Source: Xanthomonas albilineans (GTDB lineage Bacteria > Pseudomonadota > Gammaproteobacteria > Xanthomonadales > Xanthomonadaceae). From it: a DNA stretch of 64,000 nt. A program made the translations under genes and the position numbers. The stretch is taken from NCBI RefSeq assembly GCF_002939705.1, contig NZ_MDCB01000003.1, positions 124,001-188,000 of the forward strand, given 5' to 3'. Positions 18,764-27,096 of the stretch are shown here, one piece after another (position 1 is the first letter of the stretch; each line of letters starts with the position of its first letter). The notes beneath the pieces were generated by a model. That model worked only from the letters and a program-made list of their open reading frames with translations, ran no database searches and had not been told where the DNA came from.

Positions 18764-18866
18764 ACGATGAGCATAAATCTCAATCGTGCCACCACGCAGG
18801 TTCAGTCCGTTGGATGACAGATCAGTATTGATCTTCGAATGCGGCGCGCGCCGTGCTACGTCGTGC

Positions 18867-19424
18867 TCAACGCCATCCCGGCATCTGCGCCTGCTGGGCT
18901 TGCAACTGTTGCTGTTGCGCCTGGGATGCGGCGTTCTTGATTACCTCGGGGTAATCGAATTTCCGCACCTCCTACATCGTCTACTGCATGCTCAAGCACG
19001 GTTGAATGAGATCGAGAATGGCGGGACCAACCGCAAAAGCCGAATTGATATACAAAACCAACTTGTCACCATTGCGATTGCTGAAGATGTTGCCGAAATC
19101 GCGCGGCCCGCAAATACCATTCTGGTAACGCGCAGCAGCGGCTTGAACGAGCAATGCCGGCGAGACGCCTTTCGGAAGCGCACCCTTCAAGATGAGAGAC
19201 AGCACGTGCGGTGGATCGCGCGGGTCGGTGAGCGGCATGGAGACCTGAGAGGCCACCGCGTGCGACGCAGGCTCCGCGGGGACGGAGCGTTGATCGATTG
19301 CGTCGACACGAACACGCCTGAAACGACAACCATCATCGCCATGCTTGCACCGCATGCGACCTTCATCCATCGCACAAACTGCAAGACGACACACGGCCAG
19401 TGCCATCTGGCAATCAGATAACAT
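18867..19424 (-). pseudogene. Broken gene for a protein of unknown family, with two in-frame TAG stops
   Basis: A minus-strand frame from ATG 19424 gives a protein-like sequence (HVLSLILKGALPKGVSPALL, GDKLVLYINSAFAVGPAI) that hits TAG at 18981-18983. Two codons later comes another TAG (18972-18974). The same frame then continues for 34 more codons in coding-like style (EVRKFDYPEVIKNAASQAQQ, then a Gln-rich end MPGWR) to TGA at 18867. The unbroken frame across two adjacent stops suggests recent inactivation. The N-terminal limit is uncertain, and I do not recognise the family. Confidence 0.5.
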
Positions 19425-19615
19425 GTGATACTTGACACCTCTTGTGGTCGTCTGCGTAAACACAGGCGTGCAGCGTGTACGCGTTCCCAATTGCAGCTGT
19501 GCGTGCTTGCTAGAGTATAGGTTCACGGCGCCAATCCTCCCGTCGTGTCGCACGCTGCGACCGCCCTCGGTGTGTTTGGCCAGGCCGTCTTTCTCTCCGC
19601 AGACGGAAACCTCCG

Positions 19616-21979
19616 ATGAAGATGCCACGAGAATTGCATAAATGCGCGCTACCGTGCGCGTTGTTGAGCATGCTGTTGAGCGCATGCGGCGGCGATGAAG
19701 ACGCACATAGCGCGGCCAACACCTCACCGCAGATAGCCTCGGCAACACCCACCGTGTGGTCGGCGACCACGCGGACGCCGACCACGGCAACCGTACCGCG
19801 CCAGATCGTCAGCCAGACCGATAACAGCACTACGCTGCGCCGGCCACTCTCGCCAAGCCAACCGATGTTCCTGATCCATGCCGACAGCTGGAACGCGGCT
19901 GACGCGCAGAAAATCATCGACCTGATCCCAGCCGATCTGCGGCCGTATACCGTGCTGCTGATTTCCCTGTCCATCTACCATAAAGGTGCCACCGGCAACC
20001 AATGCAACTGGCTGCAAGTGGAGGATGGTATCGAGACCGCACGTTCCTGGATCAAGACCGCCGCCGCCAATGGCGTGTGGGCGATGATCCAGCCATCCAG
20101 CGGCGGCTTCAGCCATTTTCCCGACTATCCACCGGATACAGACTTGGAATCCACCGTCTACGGCGAGTTCTTCCGTGACTACCCGAATTTCATCGGCTTC
20201 AACTATGCCGAGCAGTTCTGGGGATTCGATCAGCCGTGTTCCGGCTCGGCCATCCAACGCTGGGAACACTGGGCGAACCTGCTCAAACTCACCAATAAAT
20301 ATGGTGGTTATCTGGCGGTGAGCTTCACCGGTGGATTCTGGGGCGCGAACCTCAATCCGTTGGCGATGGTCAAGCGCGACCAGAACCTGCGCAATGCGCT
20401 GAGCAACTACGCGCAGAACTTCATCATCGAAGAAAAATTCACCACCGATTACGGTTATCACGATATCGAGAGCGTGAGTCTGGGCATGTTCCTGTCTGGC
20501 TTCGCCGGCCATTACGGCATTCGACCCGATCGCAGCGGTTGGTACGACAGCAAGGGCGACGACAGCGACAACTATCCCGTGCAGGCCGGTTCGCCGCACC
20601 TGATCGAGCACCTGACATTCACTGGCGAAACCATGTTCGATGGTCCCGAGCAGATCCGATTGGATGCGGTGCATAACCTGCCGAATGCAACCACCGCCGA
20701 TGGCTACATCAGTCGACGCTGGGAGTTCTATCCGCATTACCGCAATATCCAGTTGGACATCTACCGCAAGATCCTCGACGGCACGCTGCGCATCCTCAGC
20801 CGTCAGGAAGTGATCGACCGCTCCAAAGTAGTCATCGTCAACGACACCACCAGCGGCGACGACAGAAATCTGTATTCTTCGCCGGAGTCGCTCTTCACCG
20901 GGCTGTACCTGCTGGATGACGATGGCACCTATTTGAACCAGCACAGTTGGTACAAGAAAACCGGACGTTATCCGGCCATTCCCACCGTCTTCCAATTGAC
21001 CGACGACACCGCCAAGTCGTTCAAGGTGCAAATCCCCAAGACCACCTACGCGACGCGCTGGCCCACGATCAACGACAAACTCAACGAACTCAACGCGCTG
21101 TTCCCGCAGGAGTACACCGGCACCCTCTATGCCGGGCGGCAGGACAACACCTGGGTGACCTACAACCCGTTCAAAACCAATCAGAGTGCGAGCGGCACCA
21201 TCCCGCTGAAGTACAACAGCTGCGCGACGCTCAACCTGACCTATGGTCCCTACACCAGCGGCGTGATCAAGGAATTCTCGCAGACGCTGTCAATCTACCT
21301 CACCAACTTCGACTCCCCCAACGGCGCGTTGAAGACAGACACGATCGATATCGAAGGTGCCACTACCGCGCCAACCTTCACCTTCGCAGATCGCGGCGAT
21401 CACCAGGCCAGCATCGTCACCAGCACCACGACAACCAACGGACTGACGCTGAACGTGGCGCACAACGGCCCCCTCGACATCACCGTGCAGTGCACCGGCA
21501 CCGCCAATGCAGGCCAGACATCGCCGCAGATCGTCCCCTTGCAGCCACCGGATGCGCCACCCGCTTACACCGGGGTGCGGCAATACGAGGCGGAGAACTT
21601 CGATTTCCGCAACATTCGCAATCTGGTCGTCTACGGTGTGTCCGGACCGATACGCAACTACCAAGCGCTGGGCTATGTCGACTTCGGCACCAATTCCGCC
21701 GCCAGCATCCGCACCGACGTCAACGTCCCCAGCGCCGGCACGTATCAACTGCAAACGCGGTATTCGACCACCGGCGCAAGCATCGGCACCGTGGATCTGT
21801 ACATCAACGGCGTCAAGGTCGGCACACCGACGTTCGCGCAGACCACCTCGGCCAGCGACTGGGCGACGCTGCAACAGCCGGTGACATTGAACGCCGGCAG
21901 TAACCGCGTCGAGTTCCGTGCCAACGCGGCAGCGCCGGCAGCGCTGTACCTGGACAACATCCGCCTCTCCTCCCAGTAA
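19616..21979 (+). CDS. Lipoprotein with GH98-like glycosidase domain and C-terminal carbohydrate-binding module
   Basis: A 787-residue exported protein. The lipobox LSAC ends at Cys24, followed by a Ser/Thr-rich linker to about residue 80. Residues ~85-400 look like a GH98-type catalytic barrel (FLIHADSW, GVWAMIQPSSGGFSHFP, IGFNYAEQFWGFD with a candidate acid Glu, FIIEEKFTTDYGYHD). A GH98 C-terminal-like beta domain follows. Residues ~655-785 (QYEAENFDFRN ... LYLDNIRL) fit a CBM6/35-type module. Likely an outer-membrane-anchored enzyme attacking plant or microbial polysaccharide; the substrate is unproven. Single gene, followed by a hairpin. Confidence 0.8.
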   Translation: MKMPRELHKCALPCALLSMLLSACGGDEDAHSAANTSPQIASATPTVWSATTRTPTTATVPRQIVSQTDNSTTLRRPLSPSQPMFLIHADSWNAADAQKIIDLIPADLRPYTVLLISLSIYHKGATGNQCNWLQVEDGIETARSWIKTAAANGVWAMIQPSSGGFSHFPDYPPDTDLESTVYGEFFRDYPNFIGFNYAEQFWGFDQPCSGSAIQRWEHWANLLKLTNKYGGYLAVSFTGGFWGANLNPLAMVKRDQNLRNALSNYAQNFIIEEKFTTDYGYHDIESVSLGMFLSGFAGHYGIRPDRSGWYDSKGDDSDNYPVQAGSPHLIEHLTFTGETMFDGPEQIRLDAVHNLPNATTADGYISRRWEFYPHYRNIQLDIYRKILDGTLRILSRQEVIDRSKVVIVNDTTSGDDRNLYSSPESLFTGLYLLDDDGTYLNQHSWYKKTGRYPAIPTVFQLTDDTAKSFKVQIPKTTYATRWPTINDKLNELNALFPQEYTGTLYAGRQDNTWVTYNPFKTNQSASGTIPLKYNSCATLNLTYGPYTSGVIKEFSQTLSIYLTNFDSPNGALKTDTIDIEGATTAPTFTFADRGDHQASIVTSTTTTNGLTLNVAHNGPLDITVQCTGTANAGQTSPQIVPLQPPDAPPAYTGVRQYEAENFDFRNIRNLVVYGVSGPIRNYQALGYVDFGTNSAASIRTDVNVPSAGTYQLQTRYSTTGASIGTVDLYINGVKVGTPTFAQTTSASDWATLQQPVTLNAGSNRVEFRANAAAPAALYLDNIRLSSQ

Positions 21980-21989
21980 GGGAAGGGGG

Positions 21990-22008
21990 CAGGCCGCACC
22001 GCGGCCTG
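21990..22008 (+). terminator. Hairpin after the GH98-like gene
   Basis: CAGGCCGC-ACC-GCGGCCTG, 10 bases after the stop, followed by only two T residues. It could terminate the lipoprotein transcript ahead of dusB. Confidence 0.45.
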
Positions 22009-22070
22009 TTGGGAGTCAGCGCTGGCGGCCAACGAGGACATCTCCTTGGCCGCCCCGCTACACTAGGCAT

Positions 22071-23069
22071 ATGCGCATCGGCCCCTACACCATCGACCCC
22101 AAGGTGATCCTGGCGCCGATGGCCGGGGTCACCGACAAGCCGTTCCGGCTGCTGTGCAAACGCCTGGGAGCTGGCCTGGCGGTGTCGGAAATGACCCTCT
22201 CCGACCCACGCTTCTGGCAGACGCGCAAGTCGCTGCAACGCATGGACCACGCTGGCGAGCCGGACCCGATCAGCGTGCAGATCGCCGGCACGCAACCGCA
22301 GCAATTGGCGGACGCGGCGCGCTACAACGCCGACCACGGCGCACAACTGATCGACATCAACATGGGCTGTCCGGCGAAGAAAGTGTGCAATGCCTGGGCC
22401 GGCTCGGCGTTGATGCGCGACGAAGCACTAGTGGCGCGCATCCTCAGCGCAGTGGTCAAGGCATCACCCGTGCCGGTGACGCTGAAGATCCGTACCGGTT
22501 GGGACAGCGACCATCGCAACGGACCGACCATCGCCCGTATTGCCGAAGATTGCGGCATCGCCGCGCTGGCCGTGCATGGGCGCACGCGCGACCAACATTA
22601 CAGCGGCCAGGCCGAGTACGCGACGATTGCGCAGATCAAGGCGATGCTGCGCATTCCGGTGATCGCCAACGGCGACATCGATTCACCGCACAAGGCCGCG
22701 CAGGTATTGGCGGCCACCGGTGCCGATGCGGTGATGATCGGCCGTGCCGCGCAAGGCCGCCCCTGGATCTTCGGCGAGATCGCGCATTACCTGGCCCACG
22801 GCGAAGTAAGCCCGGCGCCATCGTTGGCATTCGTGCGCGACACACTGCTCGGGCATTTGCACGCGCTGTACGCGTTCTACGGCGAAGCGCAAGGCGTGCG
22901 CATCGCGCGCAAGCATCTGGGCTGGTACGCCAAGGACCGGCCGGAGAACGCCGCCTTCCGCGCCGTGGTCAACCGCGCCGAAAGCGCACAGGCGCAATTG
23001 GCGCTGACCGCCGATTATTTCGATGCACTGATCGCCGGCGTACCGCCAGCCCTGTCCAACGCGGCTTGA
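22071..23069 (+). CDS. dusB: tRNA-dihydrouridine synthase DusB
   Basis: FMN enzyme that reduces specific uridines in the tRNA D-loop. The start at 22071 (MRIGPYTIDPKVILAPMAGVTDKPF) is the normal DusB N-terminus; upstream frame is non-homologous. The catalytic Cys lies in IDINMGCPAKKVCN, followed by VTLKIRTGWD, AVHGRTRDQHYSG, the FMN phosphate-binding IANGDI and VMIGRAAQGRPWIF. Length 332 residues. In many gamma-proteobacteria dusB precedes fis; here it converges on a phosphoesterase gene. Confidence 0.93.
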   Translation: MRIGPYTIDPKVILAPMAGVTDKPFRLLCKRLGAGLAVSEMTLSDPRFWQTRKSLQRMDHAGEPDPISVQIAGTQPQQLADAARYNADHGAQLIDINMGCPAKKVCNAWAGSALMRDEALVARILSAVVKASPVPVTLKIRTGWDSDHRNGPTIARIAEDCGIAALAVHGRTRDQHYSGQAEYATIAQIKAMLRIPVIANGDIDSPHKAAQVLAATGADAVMIGRAAQGRPWIFGEIAHYLAHGEVSPAPSLAFVRDTLLGHLHALYAFYGEAQGVRIARKHLGWYAKDRPENAAFRAVVNRAESAQAQLALTADYFDALIAGVPPALSNAA

Positions 23070-23165
23070 ACAACACCGGCAGGGAACAGCGCATGCGCAT
23101 TCCACCATCCCGCATCTGCATGGCGAGTGCGAGTGCGAGTGCGAACAGTCATACCCGCGCTCGTG

Positions 23166-23969
23166 CTACGCCGCCTGCGACAGGAACAGCGGGCGCGGCG
23201 GCAGAGTCTGCAGCACCTCCCCGGTATGCGAGAGCAATTGCAAACGACCCTGATGGTCTTCGCTGAGCGCGGTAAGGCTCTCGACCCAGTCGCCATCGTT
23301 GGCGTACACCAGCCCATCGCGCTCGAACAGGCCGGCGCGATGCACATGACCGCAGATCACCCCATCCAGGCCACGGCGACGTGCGTCGTCCAGGCCCGCC
23401 GCGACGAAGCGCTCGATATAGCGCTCGGCGGCGCTGCTCTGCCGCTTCAGATAATCGGCCAGCGACCAGTAACGCATCCCGAAGCGACGGCGCACGCGGT
23501 TGGTCAACTGGTTACCGGTGAGAATGCGGTAGTACAGCCAATCACCGAACTTTTCCTGCAAACCACCGAACTGGGTCACGGCGTCGTAATCGTCGCCATG
23601 CACCACCAATAGCCGGCGTCCGTCGGCGGTCGCATGCACCGCACGTCGGCGCACCTGCATGGCCGGCAAGGCCAAACCGCAGAAACGACGGATCGGGCGG
23701 TCGTGATTGCCGGGCACGTAGATCAATTCGGTGCCGCTACGCGCCAACGCATGCAGCGCATCGACCACACGCTGATGGCCCACGCCCCAGACCGCGCGCC
23801 GCTGTGCCATCCACCAGAAATCGACAATATCGCCAACCAGATACACCTGGTTGCAACGCAGGCCGCCGAGAAAATCGGCCAGTTCGCTGGCATGGCAGTG
23901 CGGCGCGCCGAGATGCACATCGGAGACGAACACCGCGCGCCGTGGCGACAGGCGACTGATCGGATTCAT
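23166..23969 (-). CDS. UDP-2,3-diacylglucosamine diphosphatase-like metallophosphoesterase
   Basis: A 267-residue calcineurin-like phosphoesterase. Metal-binding motifs are in order: DVHLGAPHC, GDIVDFWWM, GNHDRPIRRF, VVHGDDYDAV and CGHVHRAGLF. It resembles the larger LpxH-like group often annotated UDP-2,3-diacylglucosamine diphosphatase; whether it is the genuine lipid A enzyme here is not shown. ATG 23969 (MNPISRLSPRRAVFVSDVH) is preceded by GAGG; the upstream open frame is not homologous. Confidence 0.85.
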   Translation of the reverse strand: MNPISRLSPRRAVFVSDVHLGAPHCHASELADFLGGLRCNQVYLVGDIVDFWWMAQRRAVWGVGHQRVVDALHALARSGTELIYVPGNHDRPIRRFCGLALPAMQVRRRAVHATADGRRLLVVHGDDYDAVTQFGGLQEKFGDWLYYRILTGNQLTNRVRRRFGMRYWSLADYLKRQSSAAERYIERFVAAGLDDARRRGLDGVICGHVHRAGLFERDGLVYANDGDWVESLTALSEDHQGRLQLLSHTGEVLQTLPPRPLFLSQAA

Positions 23970-24321
23970 GCGATGACCTCTGCTTCGCTGGGGAGACGTT
24001 CTCGGCAGCGCGCGCTGCTCACGGCGGATGCGCGCTGGGATCGCCTCTGCGGCTGCGTCCGGCCGCAGCCAAGATGGGAAAAGCATCGCTGAACACTGTG
24101 TTCCAGTCGGAGCACGGCACATCCCCATTGCTGACTTAGGCATAGCCTGGACGTCGGCAACGACAGCATTCTTGCAATCCGGCTACCGCATGATGACGCC
24201 ACCGGCGCGCCCTACGAACGGTTAATCCCGCCCAACATCGGGCGCGACGCAATGCACGACGCCACGCGCACGTGTATCATGAATCTCCATCTTTTCATCC
24301 GAATGCAAGGATATAGCCGCG
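23970..24321 (+). other. Intergenic region between the phosphoesterase and metK
   Basis: About 350 bases between divergent genes with no convincing gene. It holds the metK promoter region, including a TATCAT -10-like element (24275-24280) and the metK operator candidate at 24294. I saw no SAM riboswitch fold. Confidence 0.5.
24294..24315 (+). promoter_or_regulatory. Operator-like motif upstream of metK, shared with metF
   Basis: TTCATCCGAATGCAAGGATATA lies 7 bases before the metK start. It matches the metF upstream motif at 18 of 22 positions; its core is a slightly broken form of the perfect palindrome TTCATCCGGATGAA seen at metF. Probably a repressor site for a methionine/SAM-cycle regulator. 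Confidence 0.6.
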
Positions 24322-25533
24322 ATGTCCAGCTATCTCTTCACCTCCGAGTCGGTCTCCGAAGGCCACCCGGACAAGATCGCCGACCAGATCTCCGATGCCG
24401 TGCTCGACGCGATCCTGACCCAGGACAAGCGCGCACGCGTGGCCTGCGAAACGTTGGTCAAGACCGGCGTGGCCATCGTCGCCGGCGAGATCACCACCAG
24501 CGCCTGGATCGATCTGGAAGCGGTGACACGCAAGGTGATTCTGGAGATCGGCTACAACAGCTCGCAGGTCGGCTTCGACGGCGAGACCTGCGGCGTGCTC
24601 AACCTGATCGGCAAGCAATCGCCGGACATCAACCAGGGCGTGGATCGCAAGAAGCCGGAAGAACAGGGCGCCGGCGACCAGGGCCTGATGTTCGGCTACG
24701 CCACCCGCGAGACCGAGAGCTTCATGCCGGCCGCCATTCACCTCTCCCATCGCCTGGTCGAGCAACAGGCCAAGGTGCGCAAGAAGAAGAACTCGCCGCT
24801 GGCGTGGCTGCGCCCGGACGCCAAGAGCCAGGTGACCCTGCGCTACGAGAACGGCGTGGCGGCGGCGATCGACGCGGTGGTGCTATCCACCCAGCACGAC
24901 CCGGACATCAAGCAGAAACACCTGATCGAAGCCGTGCGCGAAGAGATCCTCAAGCCGGTGCTGCCGGCCAAGTGGCTGCACAAGGACACCAAGTTCCACA
25001 TCAACCCAACCGGCAAGTTCGTGATCGGCGGGCCAGTGGGCGACTGTGGCCTGACCGGGCGCAAGATCATCGTCGACACCTACGGTGGTTGGGCACGCCA
25101 CGGCGGCGGCGCGTTTTCCGGCAAGGATCCGTCCAAGGTCGACCGCTCGGCCGCTTATGCCGCACGCTACGTGGCCAAGAACGTCGTGGCCGCCGGCCTG
25201 GCCGACCGCTGCGAGGTACAGGTGTCCTACGCCATCGGTGTGGCCGAGCCGACCTCGATCTCGATCACCACCTTCGGCACCGGCAAGATCACCGACGACA
25301 AGATCGAAAAGCTGATCCGCAAGCACTTCGATCTGCGTCCGTTCGGCATCATCAAGATGCTCGACCTGATCCACCCGATGTATCAGCAGACCGCCTCCTA
25401 CGGCCACTTCGGCCGCACACCGAAGGCATTCAGCTACACCGACGGCACCGGTGCCCAGCACCATGCCACGGCATTCTCGTGGGAGAAGACCGACCGCGCC
25501 GAGGCGCTGCGGGCGGATGCCAAGCTGAAGTAA
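24322..25533 (+). CDS. metK: S-adenosylmethionine synthase MetK
   Basis: Makes SAM from methionine and ATP. The 403-residue protein has the N-terminal [24 protein letters not shown], the [12 protein letters not shown] motif, the phosphate-binding [19 protein letters not shown] signature and [16 protein letters not shown] near the end. An AAGGA-like site precedes the ATG. Monocistronic: a rho-independent terminator follows within 30 bases. Confidence 0.97.
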   Translation: MSSYLFTSESVSEGHPDKIADQISDAVLDAILTQDKRARVACETLVKTGVAIVAGEITTSAWIDLEAVTRKVILEIGYNSSQVGFDGETCGVLNLIGKQSPDINQGVDRKKPEEQGAGDQGLMFGYATRETESFMPAAIHLSHRLVEQQAKVRKKKNSPLAWLRPDAKSQVTLRYENGVAAAIDAVVLSTQHDPDIKQKHLIEAVREEILKPVLPAKWLHKDTKFHINPTGKFVIGGPVGDCGLTGRKIIVDTYGGWARHGGGAFSGKDPSKVDRSAAYAARYVAKNVVAAGLADRCEVQVSYAIGVAEPTSISITTFGTGKITDDKIEKLIRKHFDLRPFGIIKMLDLIHPMYQQTASYGHFGRTPKAFSYTDGTGAQHHATAFSWEKTDRAEALRADAKLK

Positions 25534-25555
25534 ATCGGCGGCTCCACCGCTGCAC

Positions 25556-25588
25556 GGAAAACGGGCCGCAACATGGCCCGTTTTTTAT
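25556..25588 (+). terminator. Rho-independent terminator of metK
   Basis: AAAACGGGCC (25558-25567), a 7-base loop, then GGCCCGTTTT running into TTTTTTATT. This is a strong stem with a T-tract on the metK strand; the A-tract on the other side could also serve the convergent phosphatase gene. Confidence 0.88.
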
Positions 25589-25656
25589 TCCGGCATTCGG
25601 CAAACCACACCCGTCGCACACATGAAGCGTGTGGCGGCGCCTGCGCTTACCTCAGC

Positions 25657-26892
25657 TCACCCGCGGCGCTGTAGCGCTTGCTTCAGCAGCGCCTGGAACC
25701 GCGGCAGCGGGCACAACCCGGTCGCAGGATCGTTGCAGCCGGGCACCTGCAAAGTCTGCAACAACGGCGGTGCGCGCAGGCTCAGCGGGGTCAATGCGCG
25801 CAGTTGGTCCAGCGACTGCGCCTGGTAACGCACGCGCACGTAGCGTTGACCGCTGCGCAGGTCGCGCAGCTGTTCCAGTACCAGCGCTCCGCCAGGTGGC
25901 GCATCGTCGCGACCGTAGCCGGGCAGATGGAAATGCAGGTCGAGCAAGCCGCTAAGCGCGGCGATATGGGTATCGCTGGCAACCAGTACGCTCAGGCGTG
26001 GCGCGTCAGCCACCCCCAGCGTGTCCAGCACGCGGTGCGCCAGCGGCGCACCAGCGCGCGCAGCCATGTACTGCGGACGCGCATAGATGTCGAACAGCAA
26101 GGCGTGCAACCGCGACACCATGCCCAGACGCTCAGGCGTGGCGCGACCCCAGCCGACCTGATCCAGCGGCAGACCTTCAGTGTATTGCAGGATGAACACC
26201 TCGGCGGTGCCCGAGGTCAGGTCCAACGGCCCGTGCAAGGCAAGACTGCGACCGTTGCGACCAGGCGTCAGCGACGACGGCATGCGGACGAAGTCGCATG
26301 CCGACGCGCAGCCGAGGATCTGCTGCATGGTCTGCAATTCCTTCGCATACGGCGCCAGCAGCGCGCCCGGACCACCGGTCTGGCGCTGGATCGACGCCAC
26401 CGCGGCGGCGGCGTCGAAGTCCACCGCACCGGCCTCGACCGGGCGGAACAGCGGATCGTCGCTGCCCTCGCCCCGGTGATCCACCTGCAACTTGCAGCCT
26501 GGCGCCAAGGTTTCTGCCAGGATCTGCGCACTGGCGATCGTGCGTTGGTCGGTGTTGGCGTAGACGCTGACCGTGGCCTGCGCCGGGCAACCATGGCCCG
26601 GCAGGACGCCATCGCGCAACAACCATTGCCGGGTGTAGTCGCCGCTGAGTTTCACCGCGGCACGGCCATGCGCGGTCAGCAGACTCGGCGGTGTCGTCCA
26701 CACCGGCCACGGCTGCGGCGCCAGCGCGGCGGCTGCCGCCTCACCCGGCAATGGCGCGCGCACACCGTGGCGGAACAGCATCCACACCTGCTCCACCTGC
26801 AACTGCCGCGCAGGCGCCAGCTTTCCTACCGGTTGCGCCTGCGCGGCCAACGTCGTCGCCGCGATCAATACGCTCCACACCATCCAGCGCAT
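25657..26892 (-). CDS. Periplasmic histidine acid phosphatase (phytase / glucose-1-phosphatase type)
   Basis: A 411-residue exported phosphatase with a signal peptide (MRWMVWSVLIAATTLAAQA). Start 26892 is supported by GAGGAA 8 bases upstream. The nucleophile motif RHGVRAP is intact (about residues 41-47), as are paired cysteines (ILGCASACDF, VPGCNDPATGLCPLP). The second motif, normally GHDTN in the AppA/Agp group, reads ASDTHIAALSG: the proton-donor Asp is kept, but the preceding His is Ser and Asn is His. Probably active but with altered substrate handling; this is inference. Confidence 0.87.
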   Translation of the reverse strand: MRWMVWSVLIAATTLAAQAQPVGKLAPARQLQVEQVWMLFRHGVRAPLPGEAAAAALAPQPWPVWTTPPSLLTAHGRAAVKLSGDYTRQWLLRDGVLPGHGCPAQATVSVYANTDQRTIASAQILAETLAPGCKLQVDHRGEGSDDPLFRPVEAGAVDFDAAAAVASIQRQTGGPGALLAPYAKELQTMQQILGCASACDFVRMPSSLTPGRNGRSLALHGPLDLTSGTAEVFILQYTEGLPLDQVGWGRATPERLGMVSRLHALLFDIYARPQYMAARAGAPLAHRVLDTLGVADAPRLSVLVASDTHIAALSGLLDLHFHLPGYGRDDAPPGGALVLEQLRDLRSGQRYVRVRYQAQSLDQLRALTPLSLRAPPLLQTLQVPGCNDPATGLCPLPRFQALLKQALQRRG

Positions 26893-27052
26893 GCTTGTAT
26901 TCCTCGTCATTTCAAATTAAAGAAGGGCAGATCACGGCGCGCCAGCACCACAGTCGGCGGTAATCCGGTCGCAACGCCAGCCTCGCGCGTGACAATGTTG
27001 CCGCCATCGGCGCGGACATGGCGACGGGTTCGGCGCCATCGTGGAGCAACAC

Positions 27053-27075
27053 GAGGCCGCCCGCACGGCGGCCTC
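27053..27075 (-). terminator. Hairpin downstream of ppc
   Basis: GAGGCCGCC-CGCAC-GGCGGCCTC, 9-bp perfect stem, about 20 bases after the ppc stop in the sense of ppc transcription. No T-run, so rho-independent termination is uncertain. Confidence 0.45.
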
Positions 27076-27096
27076 GACACATCCGCGCGGCATGAC

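Noticed and set aside
18786-19421. 211-codon plus-strand frame in the region after the kinase gene
   Set aside because: It lies opposite the better-supported minus-strand broken gene and looks like its shadow.
23122-23141. Short GAGTGC tandem repeat after dusB
   Set aside because: Only about three units in a non-coding convergent gap; too short to suggest function.
24252-25625. 457-codon plus-strand frame overlapping metK in another frame
   Set aside because: Arg/Gly-rich out-of-frame translation of metK codons; the real frame is unambiguous.
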